Positions 35,352 to 44,230 of a stretch of DNA of 64,000 bases are shown here, one piece after another. The stretch's first letter is position 1; every line of letters starts with the position of its first letter. The stretch is from an uncultured Acetobacteraceae bacterium (GTDB lineage Bacteria; Pseudomonadota; Alphaproteobacteria; Acetobacterales; Acetobacteraceae): NCBI GenBank assembly GCA_903907955.1, contig CAIVPZ010000068.1:1-64000 (forward strand). Direction: 5' to 3'. The notes under the pieces are model-generated. The model was not told where the DNA came from. It ran no database searches and was given only the letters and a program-made list of their open reading frames with translations. The translations under genes and the position numbers were made by a program.

Positions 35352-36682
35352 CCCCACCGACCCAGTCCCCCCGCCTGCGCCTTGCCGTTTCCCCCGCGTC
35401 TCCGCTGCATGCCGGCACCGCCCGCATCGCGCTCGCCAACTGGCTGTTCGCCCGCCATCTCGGCGGCCACGTCCTGCTCCGCCTGGACGACACCGAATCC
35501 CCCGCCGAGCCGGACGCCGTCCGCCACGACCTGCACTGGCTCGGCCTCGACTGGGACGCGGAGGCCAGCCAGTCCGCCCGCCGCGACCGCTACGCCGCCG
35601 CCGCCGAAACCCTGATGGCCGCTGGCCGCCTGTACCCGTGCTTCGAGTCGGAGGCCGAGCTCAACGCCAAGCGCGCCCGCCGTCTCCGCCAGGGCCATGC
35701 GCCCGTCTACGACCGCGCCATGCTCAAGCTCACCGGCGCCCAGCGCGAAGCCGCGGAGGCCGGCGGCAAGCGGCCGTACTGGCGCTTCCGCCTGTCGGAC
35801 GGCCCGATCGCCTGGGATGACCTCGCCCTCGGCCGCCGCGAGGTGAAACTGCCCACCCTGTCGGACCCGGTCATGATCCGCGCCGACACCACCCCGCTCG
35901 CCGTCTTCGCCGGCCTGGTGGACGATCTGGCGGACGGCATCACCCACCTGGTCCGCGGCGAGGATCTGGCCAACATCACCGCCATCCAGCTCGATCTCGC
36001 CGCCGCCCTCGGCGCCGACCCGGCGGCCATCCTGCGCGCTCATCTGCCGGTGCTGGCCGATGCCGAGGGCGACCGGCTGTCCCGCCGGGCCGGCAATCTT
36101 TCCCTGCGCGCGCTGCGCCAGCAGGGGGTCGAGCCGACCGCCCTGGCCGGCTATCTGGCGCTGCTCGGCAGCGAAGCCGCGCCGCGCCCGCTGGCGCCCG
36201 CCGAGCTTGCCCCCACCTACCGCCCCACCGGACTCACCGCGCCGCGCTTCGACATGCGGGGCCTGCTCGCGGTCAACCGCCAGGCGCTTGCCGGGCTGCC
36301 CTTCGCCGCCATCGCCGACCGCCTGCCGCCCGGCGCCACCGAGGCGTTCTGGCAGGCCGTCCGCGGCAGCCTCGATCTGGCCTCGGAAGCCCGCGGCTAC
36401 TGGGACGTGGTCGCCGGCACCATCGTGCCCCCGGTGATCGACGGCGAGGCCGAATTCCTGCGCGCCGCCCTGGACACGCTGCCGCCCGAACCCTGGGATT
36501 CCGCGGTATGGACCACCTGGACCGAGGCGCTGAAACAGCGCACCGGGCGTGCCGGCAAGGGCCTGGTTCTGCCGCTCCGCCTGGCGCTGACCGGCGAGGA
36601 CCACGGGCCGGCGCTGCAGGCGCTGCTGCCGCTGATCGGCCGGCCGCGGGCGGCGCAGCGGCTGGCGGTGGCGGCAAGTTGA
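35348..36682 (+). CDS. gltX: glutamyl-tRNA synthetase paralogue (GluRS2-type)
   Basis: A class I aminoacyl-tRNA synthetase of 444 aa. The HIGH motif appears as HAGT at 21-24 (PLHAGTARIAL) and the KMSKS loop as RLSRRAGNLSLRAL near residue 237. LVRGEDLANIT, typical of GluRS, is intact. Alphaproteobacteria often have two GltX proteins; the shorter, more divergent one may charge tRNA-Gln as well, and this copy looks like that type, but the other copy is outside the window. GTG start at 35348 overlapping the previous stop. Confidence 0.85.
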   Translation: MTPPTQSPRLRLAVSPASPLHAGTARIALANWLFARHLGGHVLLRLDDTESPAEPDAVRHDLHWLGLDWDAEASQSARRDRYAAAAETLMAAGRLYPCFESEAELNAKRARRLRQGHAPVYDRAMLKLTGAQREAAEAGGKRPYWRFRLSDGPIAWDDLALGRREVKLPTLSDPVMIRADTTPLAVFAGLVDDLADGITHLVRGEDLANITAIQLDLAAALGADPAAILRAHLPVLADAEGDRLSRRAGNLSLRALRQQGVEPTALAGYLALLGSEAAPRPLAPAELAPTYRPTGLTAPRFDMRGLLAVNRQALAGLPFAAIADRLPPGATEAFWQAVRGSLDLASEARGYWDVVAGTIVPPVIDGEAEFLRAALDTLPPEPWDSAVWTTWTEALKQRTGRAGKGLVLPLRLALTGEDHGPALQALLPLIGRPRAAQRLAVAAS

Positions 36683-36783
36683 GGGCCTTCCTTGCATACA
36701 CCGATGCAGCGCGGCTATTGTCCGCGCCGTCTGGCGGGCCGGGCGAGTCCTGGCACGTCTGCTCTGCGGTGGGAGATCGGTTT

Positions 36784-39144
36784 TTGATTCGTGCTCGCGC
36801 TGCGTTGCTGGCGTTGCTGGCGGCGACCTGGCTATTGTTCCCCCTGTTGGCACCTGCCCAGGCGCAGCGCCCGCCCGCACGCGTGGCGGCCGCGGTTGCC
36901 TCCCCTGGCGGCGCCATTTCCGACATCAGGGTCGAAGGGAACCAGCGAATCGAGACGGGCACCATCCGCTCGTACATGCTGGTGTCGCCGGGCGATCCCT
37001 ACGATCCCGACCGGGTCGATCGCAGCCTGAAGACGCTGTATGCGACCGGCCTGTTCGCCGACGTCTCGATCAGCCGCGACGGCTCCGTGCTGGTGGTGCG
37101 GGTGCAGGAAAACCCGATCGTCAACCGCATCGCCTTCGAGGGCAACCACAAGCTCACCGACGAAAACCTCCGCGGCGCCGTGCAGTTGAAGTCGCGCGCG
37201 GTGTTCACCCCGGCGCTGGCCCAGGCCGACCGGCAGCACATCCTCGACATGTATGCCAAACGCGGCCGCTTCGCCGCGCGGGTCGAGCCGAAGGTCATCG
37301 AGCTGTCGCAGAACCGCGTTGACGTCGTGTTCGAGATCAACGAGGGCGACAGCACCCTGATCAGCCGCATCGCCTTCGTCGGCAACAAGGCGTTCAGCCA
37401 GACCAAGCTGAAGGAAGTGATCGGCAGCCGCGAAACCGCATGGTGGCGCTTCCTGTCCACCGCCGACACCTATGACGCCGACCGCGTTGCCTACGACAAG
37501 GAATTGCTGCGCCGGTTCTACCTCAAGAACGGCTACGCCGACTTCCGGGTGACCGCGTCGGAAGGCGAGCTGGCACCGGACAAATCGGCCTTCTTCGTGA
37601 CCTACACGCTGGACGAGGGTGAGCGCTACCGGGTCAGCAAGGTCACGGTGAACTCCAGCCTGCGCAACATGGACAGCGCATCGCTGGAGCCGGCGCTGGA
37701 GATGGAGGCGGGCGACTGGTACGATGGCGACTCGGTGGAGCGGACCACCCAGGCGCTGACCGATCTGGTGCAGAACCGCGGCCAGCCCTTCGTGGATGTC
37801 CGCCCCCGGGTGCAGCGCGACCGCGAGAAACACACGATCGAGCTGGTGTTCGACGTGTCCGAGGGGCCGCGCGTCTATGTCGAGCGGATCGAAATCACCG
37901 GCAATACCCGCACCATGGACAAGGTGATCCGGCGCGAGTTCCGTCTGGCCGAGGGCGACGCGTTCAACGCCGCCCTGCTGCGCCGCAGCCGCCAGCGCCT
38001 GCAGGACCTCGGCTACTTCAACAATGTCGCGGTGACCACCCAGCCCGGCTCGGCGCCCGACCGGGCGATCGCCAACACCCAGGTGGAGGAGAAGGCCACC
38101 GGCGAGTTCACCGTCGGCGGCGGCTACTCCACCGATGCCGGCGCGCTGGCCAATGTGGGCCTGCGCGAGCGCAACCTGATCGGCACCGGCATCGATGCCG
38201 GGATCAACGCCACGATCGCCCAGCGGCGCAGCCAGGTCAATCTGTCGGTTACCGACCCGTATTTCCTCGACCGCAATATCGTGGCCGGTGCCGACGTCTT
38301 CCTGGTGCAGACCAACAACCAGCTGGTCGCCGAGTATGACGAGCGGCGCGTCGGCTTCTCGCTGCGGATGGGCTACGAATTCAGCGAGCACCTGCGGCAG
38401 AGCTGGGCCTACTCGCTGGTGCAGCGGAATGTCTACAACGTGCAATCGGGCGCCAGCCTTTATGTGCAGGACGAGGCGGGGACGACTCTGCTGTCGCAGA
38501 TCGGCCAGACCATCACCCTGGACTACCGCGACAGCCGCACCGACCCGCACGAAGGCTTCGTGCTGCGGCTTGGCACCGACTACGCCGGCCTGGGCGGCGA
38601 TGTGAACTACCTCCGCACGAAAGTGGACGGCGTCTACTTCATCCCGCTGGAGCGCTATTTCGGCAGCAACGAGTGGGATATCTCCATCTCGGCCGGTGCC
38701 GGCTACCTGTTCAATTTCGGCAACAACGAGAAGATCATCGACCGCTTCTTCCTGGGCGGCGACAATCTGCGCGGCTTCCAGATCGGTGGCGCGGGTCCGC
38801 ACTCGATCCCGACGAGCCAGTATCCGGGCAGCGACAGCCTGGGCGGCGAGTTCATCTGGACCCAGTCCACCGAGTTGCGCTTCCCGCTGCCGGTTTCCGC
38901 CGATCTTGGCCTGTCCGGCCGGGTGTTCGTCGATGTCGGTGCGTTGACCGGGGTCACCCCGATCTACCTGAATGGCGTCCGGCAGCCCTATGTCGACTAC
39001 GCGACGCCGCGCGTCGGGACCGGCTTCGGCATATCCTGGAAGACCCCGTTCGGACTGATCAACATCGATATCGCCCAGGCCGTGGTCAAAGAAAAATACG
39101 ACCAGACCCAGGTTTTCCGTTTTGGCTTCGGCACAAGGTTCTAG
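36784..39144 (+). CDS. bamA: outer membrane protein assembly factor BamA
   Basis: Central component of the BAM complex that inserts beta-barrel proteins in the outer membrane. The 786-aa protein has a signal peptide (1 to about 28, ending AQAQ), five POTRA domains (about 40-450; each begins with a hydrophobic strand such as ISDIRVEGNQRI) and an Omp85 barrel with the conserved VGGGYSTDAG start, DYRDSRTDP, the FFLGGDNLRGF loop (variant of VRGF) and a final aromatic FGTRF. Start taken as TTG at 36784, with GGAGA 8 bases before it, because it opens the signal peptide. It is first of a tight operon; dxr and rseP, its common upstream partners, are absent. Confidence 0.95.
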   Translation: MIRARAALLALLAATWLLFPLLAPAQAQRPPARVAAAVASPGGAISDIRVEGNQRIETGTIRSYMLVSPGDPYDPDRVDRSLKTLYATGLFADVSISRDGSVLVVRVQENPIVNRIAFEGNHKLTDENLRGAVQLKSRAVFTPALAQADRQHILDMYAKRGRFAARVEPKVIELSQNRVDVVFEINEGDSTLISRIAFVGNKAFSQTKLKEVIGSRETAWWRFLSTADTYDADRVAYDKELLRRFYLKNGYADFRVTASEGELAPDKSAFFVTYTLDEGERYRVSKVTVNSSLRNMDSASLEPALEMEAGDWYDGDSVERTTQALTDLVQNRGQPFVDVRPRVQRDREKHTIELVFDVSEGPRVYVERIEITGNTRTMDKVIRREFRLAEGDAFNAALLRRSRQRLQDLGYFNNVAVTTQPGSAPDRAIANTQVEEKATGEFTVGGGYSTDAGALANVGLRERNLIGTGIDAGINATIAQRRSQVNLSVTDPYFLDRNIVAGADVFLVQTNNQLVAEYDERRVGFSLRMGYEFSEHLRQSWAYSLVQRNVYNVQSGASLYVQDEAGTTLLSQIGQTITLDYRDSRTDPHEGFVLRLGTDYAGLGGDVNYLRTKVDGVYFIPLERYFGSNEWDISISAGAGYLFNFGNNEKIIDRFFLGGDNLRGFQIGGAGPHSIPTSQYPGSDSLGGEFIWTQSTELRFPLPVSADLGLSGRVFVDVGALTGVTPIYLNGVRQPYVDYATPRVGTGFGISWKTPFGLINIDIAQAVVKEKYDQTQVFRFGFGTRF

Positions 39145-39147
39145 CGC

Positions 39148-39999
39148 ATGATTCGTCATCTGTTCCCGGCCGCGCTGCTCGCGGCGCTGGTCGGCGTGCT
39201 GCCCATGGCATCGCCAGCGCAGAGCCAGGACTACTTCGTTCCCAACCAGCCGCGTCCGGCCGCCCCGCCATCCCGGCCGCAGCCGGCGCCGCCGCAGCGC
39301 GCGCCGGCCCAGATGGCGCCGCAGGTGGCGCCCGGCGGCGACGAACAGCAGCAGCAACAGCCGCTGCCGCCGCTGCAGGCGCCGTTGCCGCCGCCGCCCG
39401 ATATCCCCGCCCTGCCGCGCGGCGCCAGCCCGCCCGCGGCGGTGATCGGCGTGCTCGGCGTGCCGGAGATCATGCGCGCCTCCACCGCCGCCCAGCAGGT
39501 CGAAAAGACCATCGGCGGCCGCCGCGAGAAGCTGAACGAGGACGCCCAGAAGGAGCAGGCCGCCTGGCGCGACATGCAGCAGGCGCTGGCGAATGACCGC
39601 GGCAAGCTCTCGCCTGAGCAGCTCCGGGCCAAGGAGCACGAACTGCAGGAGCGCATCACCAAGGCGCAGCGCGAGTTCCGCGAACGCGGCACCATCGTCC
39701 AGCAGGCGGCCCAGTATGGGCTGGCGCAGATCGAGCGCACCCTGGTCGGCGTCATCCAGAAGGTGGCCGAGAGCCGGGGCATGAACCTCGTGCTGCACCG
39801 CCAGCAGGTGGCGCTGAACGTCAACGAGTTCGACATCTCCGAACAGGTCGTCGAGCAGCTCAACAAGGTGCTGCCCTCCGTCATCATCCCGCCCGACGGC
39901 GTCTCGCCGGCGGCGATGGTGCAGAAGGAGAAGGAGGGCGCCCGGTCCGAGCCGGCGGCGGCACCGGCGCAACCCGCCGCGGCGCCGAAGAAGAAGTAG
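39148..39999 (+). CDS. skp: periplasmic chaperone Skp/OmpH family, with long Pro/Gln-rich insert
   Basis: Carries unfolded outer membrane proteins through the periplasm to BamA. The 283-aa protein has a signal peptide (about 1-26), a disordered region rich in Pro, Ala and Gln (27-95) and the Skp domain (about 97-260), with the VIGVLGVPEIMRASTAAQ start and a long charged coiled coil (EKLNEDAQKEQAAWRDMQQAL... KEHELQERITKAQREF). Typical Skp is about 160-200 residues, so the insert and the Ala/Pro/Lys tail are extra. It starts 3 bases after bamA. Confidence 0.87.
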   Translation: MIRHLFPAALLAALVGVLPMASPAQSQDYFVPNQPRPAAPPSRPQPAPPQRAPAQMAPQVAPGGDEQQQQQPLPPLQAPLPPPPDIPALPRGASPPAAVIGVLGVPEIMRASTAAQQVEKTIGGRREKLNEDAQKEQAAWRDMQQALANDRGKLSPEQLRAKEHELQERITKAQREFRERGTIVQQAAQYGLAQIERTLVGVIQKVAESRGMNLVLHRQQVALNVNEFDISEQVVEQLNKVLPSVIIPPDGVSPAAMVQKEKEGARSEPAAAPAQPAAAPKKK

Positions 40000-40001
40000 C
40001 C

Positions 40002-41132
40002 ATGTCGGAGTCGCCGCAGCCTGCAGCCGCCCCGGTTGCGCCGCTTGCCGGCGACCCGCGCTTCTTTCACCGCACCGGCCCGCACGCCTTGCGCGACGTG
40101 GCGGCGGCGGCGGGCCTGGTCGCGCCTGAATCGGCGCTCATGCTCACCGGCGTCGCCCCGCTGCAGTCGGCCGGTCCCGACCAGGTCAGCTTTCTCGACA
40201 ACCGGAAATACGCCTCGGTGCTGGCGACCACCCGGGCCGGCGCGGTGATCGTGCATCCCGCCATGGCGGGGCGGGTGCCGGCCGGCTGCGTGGCCATCGT
40301 CACTCCGGAGCCCTATCTCAGCTGGGCGCGGGTGGCGGCGCTGTTTCATCCGCTGCCGCCGCTGCGGCCGGGTCGCCATCCCAGCGCGGTGGTCGATGCT
40401 GATGCGCAGGTGGACCCGAGTGCCGAGATCGGCCCGCTCGCCGTGGTGCTGGCGCGCGCCGAAATCGGCCCGCGCTGCCGGATTGGTGCCGGCGCGGTGA
40501 TCGGAGAGGGCGTGGTGCTCGGCGCCGATTGCCGCATCGGCGCGCATGCCGGCATCAGCCATGCTTTGCTCGGTGCGCGGGTGGTCATCTACCCGGGGGC
40601 GCGCATCGGCCAGGACGGGTTCGGCTTCGCGACCTCGGCCAGCGGGTTCGTCACTGTTCCGCAGCTCGGCCGGGTGGTGATCGAGGACGATGTGGAGGTC
40701 GGCGCCAACAGCACGATCGACCGCGGCTCGGCGCAGGATACCGTGATCGGGGCAGGCTCGCGGCTCGACAACCTGGTGCAGATCGGGCACAACGTCCGCC
40801 TCGGCCGCTGCTGCGTGATCGTTTCTCAGGCGGGTATTTCGGGATCGACGGTGCTTGAGGACTTCGTGCAGGTGGCCGGGCAGGCCGGACTGACCGGACA
40901 CCTGCGGATCGGACGGAAGGCCCGGGTCGGCGCCCAATGCGGCGTGATGGCTGATGTTCCGGCCGGCGCGGACGTGCTGGGCAGCCCCGCCTATCCCATC
41001 CGCGAGTTCTTCCGGCAGGTGGTGGCGCTGAAGCGGCTGGCGGCAGACCGGCAGGCTGGCCCGGCCGCGAAAACGGGCGTCGAAAACGAGGGCGCCGGCG
41101 GCACGCCGGCTGCAACCCAAGCTTCGGACTGA
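40002..41132 (+). CDS. lpxD: UDP-3-O-acylglucosamine N-acyltransferase LpxD
   Basis: Third step of lipid A synthesis: adds a second 3-hydroxyacyl chain to UDP-3-O-acylglucosamine. The 376-aa protein has the N-terminal uridine-binding domain (about 20-120), a left-handed beta-helix made of hexapeptide repeats (about 130-310) and the catalytic histidine in [13 protein letters not shown]-terminal helix, then a short Ala-rich tail. It starts 2 bases after skp. Confidence 0.95.
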   Translation: MSESPQPAAAPVAPLAGDPRFFHRTGPHALRDVAAAAGLVAPESALMLTGVAPLQSAGPDQVSFLDNRKYASVLATTRAGAVIVHPAMAGRVPAGCVAIVTPEPYLSWARVAALFHPLPPLRPGRHPSAVVDADAQVDPSAEIGPLAVVLARAEIGPRCRIGAGAVIGEGVVLGADCRIGAHAGISHALLGARVVIYPGARIGQDGFGFATSASGFVTVPQLGRVVIEDDVEVGANSTIDRGSAQDTVIGAGSRLDNLVQIGHNVRLGRCCVIVSQAGISGSTVLEDFVQVAGQAGLTGHLRIGRKARVGAQCGVMADVPAGADVLGSPAYPIREFFRQVVALKRLAADRQAGPAAKTGVENEGAGGTPAATQASD

Positions 41133-41137
41133 GCGGG

Positions 41138-41647
41138 ATGGATTCCACGGCACTGACCAACCAGGACACGACTCACGCCGGCGGCGACGACGCGGTCGGC
41201 ATGGTCGATATCGCGCGCATCATGCATGCGATCCCGCATCGCTACCCGTTCCTCATGATCGACCGCGTGGTCGATATGGTGCGCAACCAGTCGGCGATCG
41301 GCATCAAGAACGTCTCGGTCAACGAGAATTTCTTCCAGGGCCATTTCCCCGGCCACCCGGTGATGCCCGGCGTGCTGATCATCGAGAGCATGGCGCAGAC
41401 CGCGGCGGTGCTGGTGGTCGAGACGCTCGGCCCGGAGGCGGCCGGCCGGGTGGTCTACTTCATGTCGGTCGAGGGGGCGAAATTCCGCCGCCCGGTGGTG
41501 CCGGGCGACCAGTTGCGCATCCACGTGACCAAGGAGCGCAGCCGCGGCAACGTGTGGAAGTTCAGCGCGGTTGCCCGTGTCGATGGCGTTTCGGTGGCGG
41601 AGGCGACCTACGCCGCCATGATCATGGACAAGGTGGCGGAACGCTAG
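41138..41647 (+). CDS. fabZ: 3-hydroxyacyl-[acyl-carrier-protein] dehydratase FabZ
   Basis: Dehydrates 3-hydroxyacyl-ACP in fatty acid elongation and competes with LpxA/LpxD for the same acyl chains. The 169-aa hot-dog-fold protein shows [13 protein letters not shown], the active-site [18 protein letters not shown] (His and Glu) and a C-terminal [17 protein letters not shown] strand. The first 20 residues are an extra hydrophilic start. It lies 5 bases after lpxD. Confidence 0.95.
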   Translation: MDSTALTNQDTTHAGGDDAVGMVDIARIMHAIPHRYPFLMIDRVVDMVRNQSAIGIKNVSVNENFFQGHFPGHPVMPGVLIIESMAQTAAVLVVETLGPEAAGRVVYFMSVEGAKFRRPVVPGDQLRIHVTKERSRGNVWKFSAVARVDGVSVAEATYAAMIMDKVAER

Positions 41648-41648
41648 C

Positions 41649-42461
41649 GTGGACATTTCGATCCATCCGTCGGCGGTCGTGGCCCCCGGTGCCACGATCG
41701 GCGCGGGCGTGCGCATTGGCCCGTTCTGCTCCATCGGCGCCGAGGTGGTGATCGGCGACGGTGCCGAGTTGTTCAGCCACGTCGTGGTGGACGGCCTGAC
41801 CCGCATCGGCGAAGGCGCCAGACTGTACCCGTTCTGCACCGTCGGCATGGCGCCGCAGGACCTGAAATACGCCGGCGAGCCGACCCGGACCGAACTGGGC
41901 GCCCGCACCGTGGTGCGCGAGCACGTCACCATCCATCGCGGCACCGTCACCGGCAGCGGCATCACCCGGGTGGGGGCCGACTGCCTGCTGATGGCGGTGG
42001 TGCACGTGGCGCATGATTGCACCATCGGCAACGGCGTGGTGATCGCCAACAACGTGGTCATGGGCGGCCATGTCGAGATCGGCGACAACGCGGTGATCGG
42101 CGGCGCCGCGGCGATCCACCAGTTCGTCCGCATCGGCCGCGCCGCCATGATCGGCGGCGTCTCCGGCGTCGAGGCCGACGTGATTCCGTTCGGCAGCGTG
42201 ATGGGCAACCGGGCTTGGCTGGCCGGGCTGAACATCATCGGCCTGCGCCGCCGCGGCTACGACCGGGCGCAGATACACACGGTTCGCGCCGCCTTCCGGC
42301 TGATCTTCCGCGGCGAAGGCGTGTTCGCCGAACGGGTGGAGGAGGCGCGGCTGAGCTGGGGCGACAACCCGCTGGTGGCCGAGATGCTGGCCTTCATCGC
42401 CGCCCCGAGCCGCCGTGGCCTGATCCGCGCCGCGGTCGAGGACGAGGACGATGCCGCCTGA
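41649..42461 (+). CDS. lpxA: acyl-ACP-UDP-N-acetylglucosamine O-acyltransferase LpxA
   Basis: First step of lipid A synthesis. The 270-aa protein is a hexapeptide-repeat beta-helix (about 5-185) with the catalytic histidine in MAVVHVAHDCTIG, near residue 121, followed by the C-terminal helical domain that holds acyl-ACP. Start is GTG at 41649, one base after the fabZ stop codon; the tight spacing and the family start DISIHPSAVV support it. Confidence 0.95.
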   Translation: MDISIHPSAVVAPGATIGAGVRIGPFCSIGAEVVIGDGAELFSHVVVDGLTRIGEGARLYPFCTVGMAPQDLKYAGEPTRTELGARTVVREHVTIHRGTVTGSGITRVGADCLLMAVVHVAHDCTIGNGVVIANNVVMGGHVEIGDNAVIGGAAAIHQFVRIGRAAMIGGVSGVEADVIPFGSVMGNRAWLAGLNIIGLRRRGYDRAQIHTVRAAFRLIFRGEGVFAERVEEARLSWGDNPLVAEMLAFIAAPSRRGLIRAAVEDEDDAA

Positions 42462-42515
42462 CCGCCATCGTCCCCGCCCGCTTCGGGTGGGGACGGGGAG
42501 CCGGCAGCGGGTCGC

Positions 42516-42773
42516 TCAGTGCAGCGTGGCGTCGGGCGGACGGATGACCTCCCCGAATCCGGCATGCGCGTCCGTGACATCGGCCGCTTCGGTGGTGCAG
42601 GTCGCCATGGCGCGGTCCAGCGCTGCCAGCGTTCGCGGCAGTTGCAGGGCGGCGGCCTCCTCGGCCAGCATCTGCAGACAGCGCAGGATACCCTCGGCGG
42701 CGGGGCTGGATTCGTCGGTGAATCCGTCAGCGTCGGGGGTGTTGTCCGGCAGGTCTGCCTGGTCGTCCGTCAT
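42516..42773 (-). CDS. small acidic hypothetical protein (85 aa)
   Basis: A short acidic protein with a disordered Asp/Pro-rich first third and a helical rest (AAEGILRCLQMLAEEAAALQLPRTLAALDRAM). A strong ribosome site (AGGGAGAG) precedes the ATG at 42773. It interrupts the lipid A genes on the opposite strand. Family unknown. Confidence 0.55.
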   Translation of the reverse strand: MTDDQADLPDNTPDADGFTDESSPAAEGILRCLQMLAEEAAALQLPRTLAALDRAMATCTTEAADVTDAHAGFGEVIRPPDATLH

Positions 42774-42974
42774 CCCGCTCTCCCTGCAACTCCCGCAACG
42801 GCGGGATGTTTGCTCGCGTTCTCGTGATCTTCAACCCAATTCTATGCGGCAGTCGCCGGCCGGGTGGCAACCAGAAACGCTGAACCTGCAGTGCGCCGAT
42901 CGCATTTATTTACTGCGCTCTACTTGCGCGGGTATATTTTCATTCATAATGCAACTTCCGCGTGTCGGTCATCG

Positions 42975-43820
42975 ATGACCGGCCCGGCTCCCGCGGCGCT
43001 GGGAATTCTGGCCGGCGGCGGCACGCTGCCGGGGCGGGTCGCCGCCGCGGCGCAGGCGGCGGGGCGACGCGTTTTCCTGGTGGGGCTGGAGGGCTTCGCC
43101 GAGCCTGCCGTGCTGGCGCCGTTCCCGCACGAAGCGGCCCGCATCGGCGCCGCCGGCCGCATCCTCGGTTTGTTGCGGGCCAATGCCTGCCGCGACCTGG
43201 TGCTGGTCGGGCCGGTGCGGCGGCCCTCGCTGCTCGACCTGCGCCCGGATGCGGAGGGCGCCCGCCTGCTGGCCCGTATCGGCCGCGCCGCCTTTACCGG
43301 CGATGACGGCCTGCTCGCCGCCATCGTGCGGGTGCTGGGCGAGGAGGGTTTTTCCGTCATTGGCGCCCACGAAATCCTCACCGAGGTGGTGGCGCCCAAG
43401 GGGCTGCTCACGCGCAGCGGTCCCGACGCCACGGCGCTGGCCGACATCGCCCGCGGCGTGGCGGTGACCCGCGCGCTGGGGGCGGTGGATGTCGGCCAGG
43501 GCTGCGTGGTGCAGCAGGGCATCGTGCTGGCGGTCGAGGCGATCGAAGGCACCGACGCCATGCTGGCCCGCGCCGCCACGCTGCGCCGTCCCGGTCCGGG
43601 CGGGGTTCTGGTCAAGCTGGTCAAGCCGGGGCAGGACCGTCGCGCCGACCTGCCCACCATCGGCATCCGCACCGTCCGTGCTGCCGCCGAGGCGGGGGTG
43701 CGCGGGCTGGCGTTCGAGGCCGGCGGCACCATCCTTGCCGAGCGCGAGGCCATGGTGGCGGCGGCCGACGCGATCGGCCTGTTCCTGCTGGGAGTCGATC
43801 CGAATGAAGGATACCAATGA
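42975..43820 (+). CDS. lpxI: UDP-2,3-diacylglucosamine diphosphatase LpxI
   Basis: Hydrolyses UDP-2,3-diacylglucosamine to lipid X; the alphaproteobacterial replacement for LpxH. The 281-aa protein has the N-terminal domain with LGILAGGGTLPGRVA, and the C-terminal domain with GDDGLLAAIVRVLGEEGF, DVGQGCVVQQGIVLAVEAIEGTD and LPTIGIRTV, all typical of LpxI. Start ATG at 42975. An AT-rich stretch at 42900-42960 before it probably holds its own promoter, since it is separated from lpxA by the opposing small gene. Confidence 0.95.
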   Translation: MTGPAPAALGILAGGGTLPGRVAAAAQAAGRRVFLVGLEGFAEPAVLAPFPHEAARIGAAGRILGLLRANACRDLVLVGPVRRPSLLDLRPDAEGARLLARIGRAAFTGDDGLLAAIVRVLGEEGFSVIGAHEILTEVVAPKGLLTRSGPDATALADIARGVAVTRALGAVDVGQGCVVQQGIVLAVEAIEGTDAMLARAATLRRPGPGGVLVKLVKPGQDRRADLPTIGIRTVRAAAEAGVRGLAFEAGGTILAEREAMVAAADAIGLFLLGVDPNEGYQ

Positions 43821-44218
43821 TGGTAAATAACCATTCTTTCCTTCACACCATGCTCCGGGTCGGCGATCTGGAGCGCAGCGTGCGCTTCTACACCGACCTC
43901 CTCGGCATGCGGGAGTTGCGCCGCCGCGACGTGCCGGACGGCAGATACACCCTGGTGTTCGTCGGCTACGCGGCGGAGAGCACCGGCGCCGCGGTGATCG
44001 AGCTCACCTGCAATTACGGCGTGGAAAAATACGAGATCGGCACCGGCTTCGGGCATCTCGCCATCGGCGTGCCGGATGTCGCCGCCACCTGCGCGAAGCT
44101 GCGCGCGGCCGGTGCGAAGATCGTCCGCGAACCAGGGCCGGTAAAGTTCGGCAGCACGATCATCGCCTTCGCCGAGGACCCGGACGGCTACCGGATCGAG
44201 CTGATTCAACGTGGCTGA
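43817..44218 (+). CDS. gloA: lactoylglutathione lyase (glyoxalase I)
   Basis: Isomerises the methylglyoxal-glutathione hemithioacetal to S-lactoylglutathione. The 133-aa protein has the four metal ligands in place: His in SFLHTMLRVGD, Glu in AVIELTCN, His in GFGHLAIGV and Glu in RIELIQ. Length matches the nickel-type bacterial enzyme. Its ATG overlaps the lpxI stop (ATGA), so it is co-translated. Confidence 0.93.
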   Translation: MMVNNHSFLHTMLRVGDLERSVRFYTDLLGMRELRRRDVPDGRYTLVFVGYAAESTGAAVIELTCNYGVEKYEIGTGFGHLAIGVPDVAATCAKLRAAGAKIVREPGPVKFGSTIIAFAEDPDGYRIELIQRG

Positions 44219-44230
44219 ACGGTTGCCCTG

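Noticed and set aside
36832-39972. A 1046-codon open frame antisense to bamA and skp
   Set aside because: Overlaps two clear genes in a tight operon; low-complexity Leu/His/Arg composition and no domain recognised.
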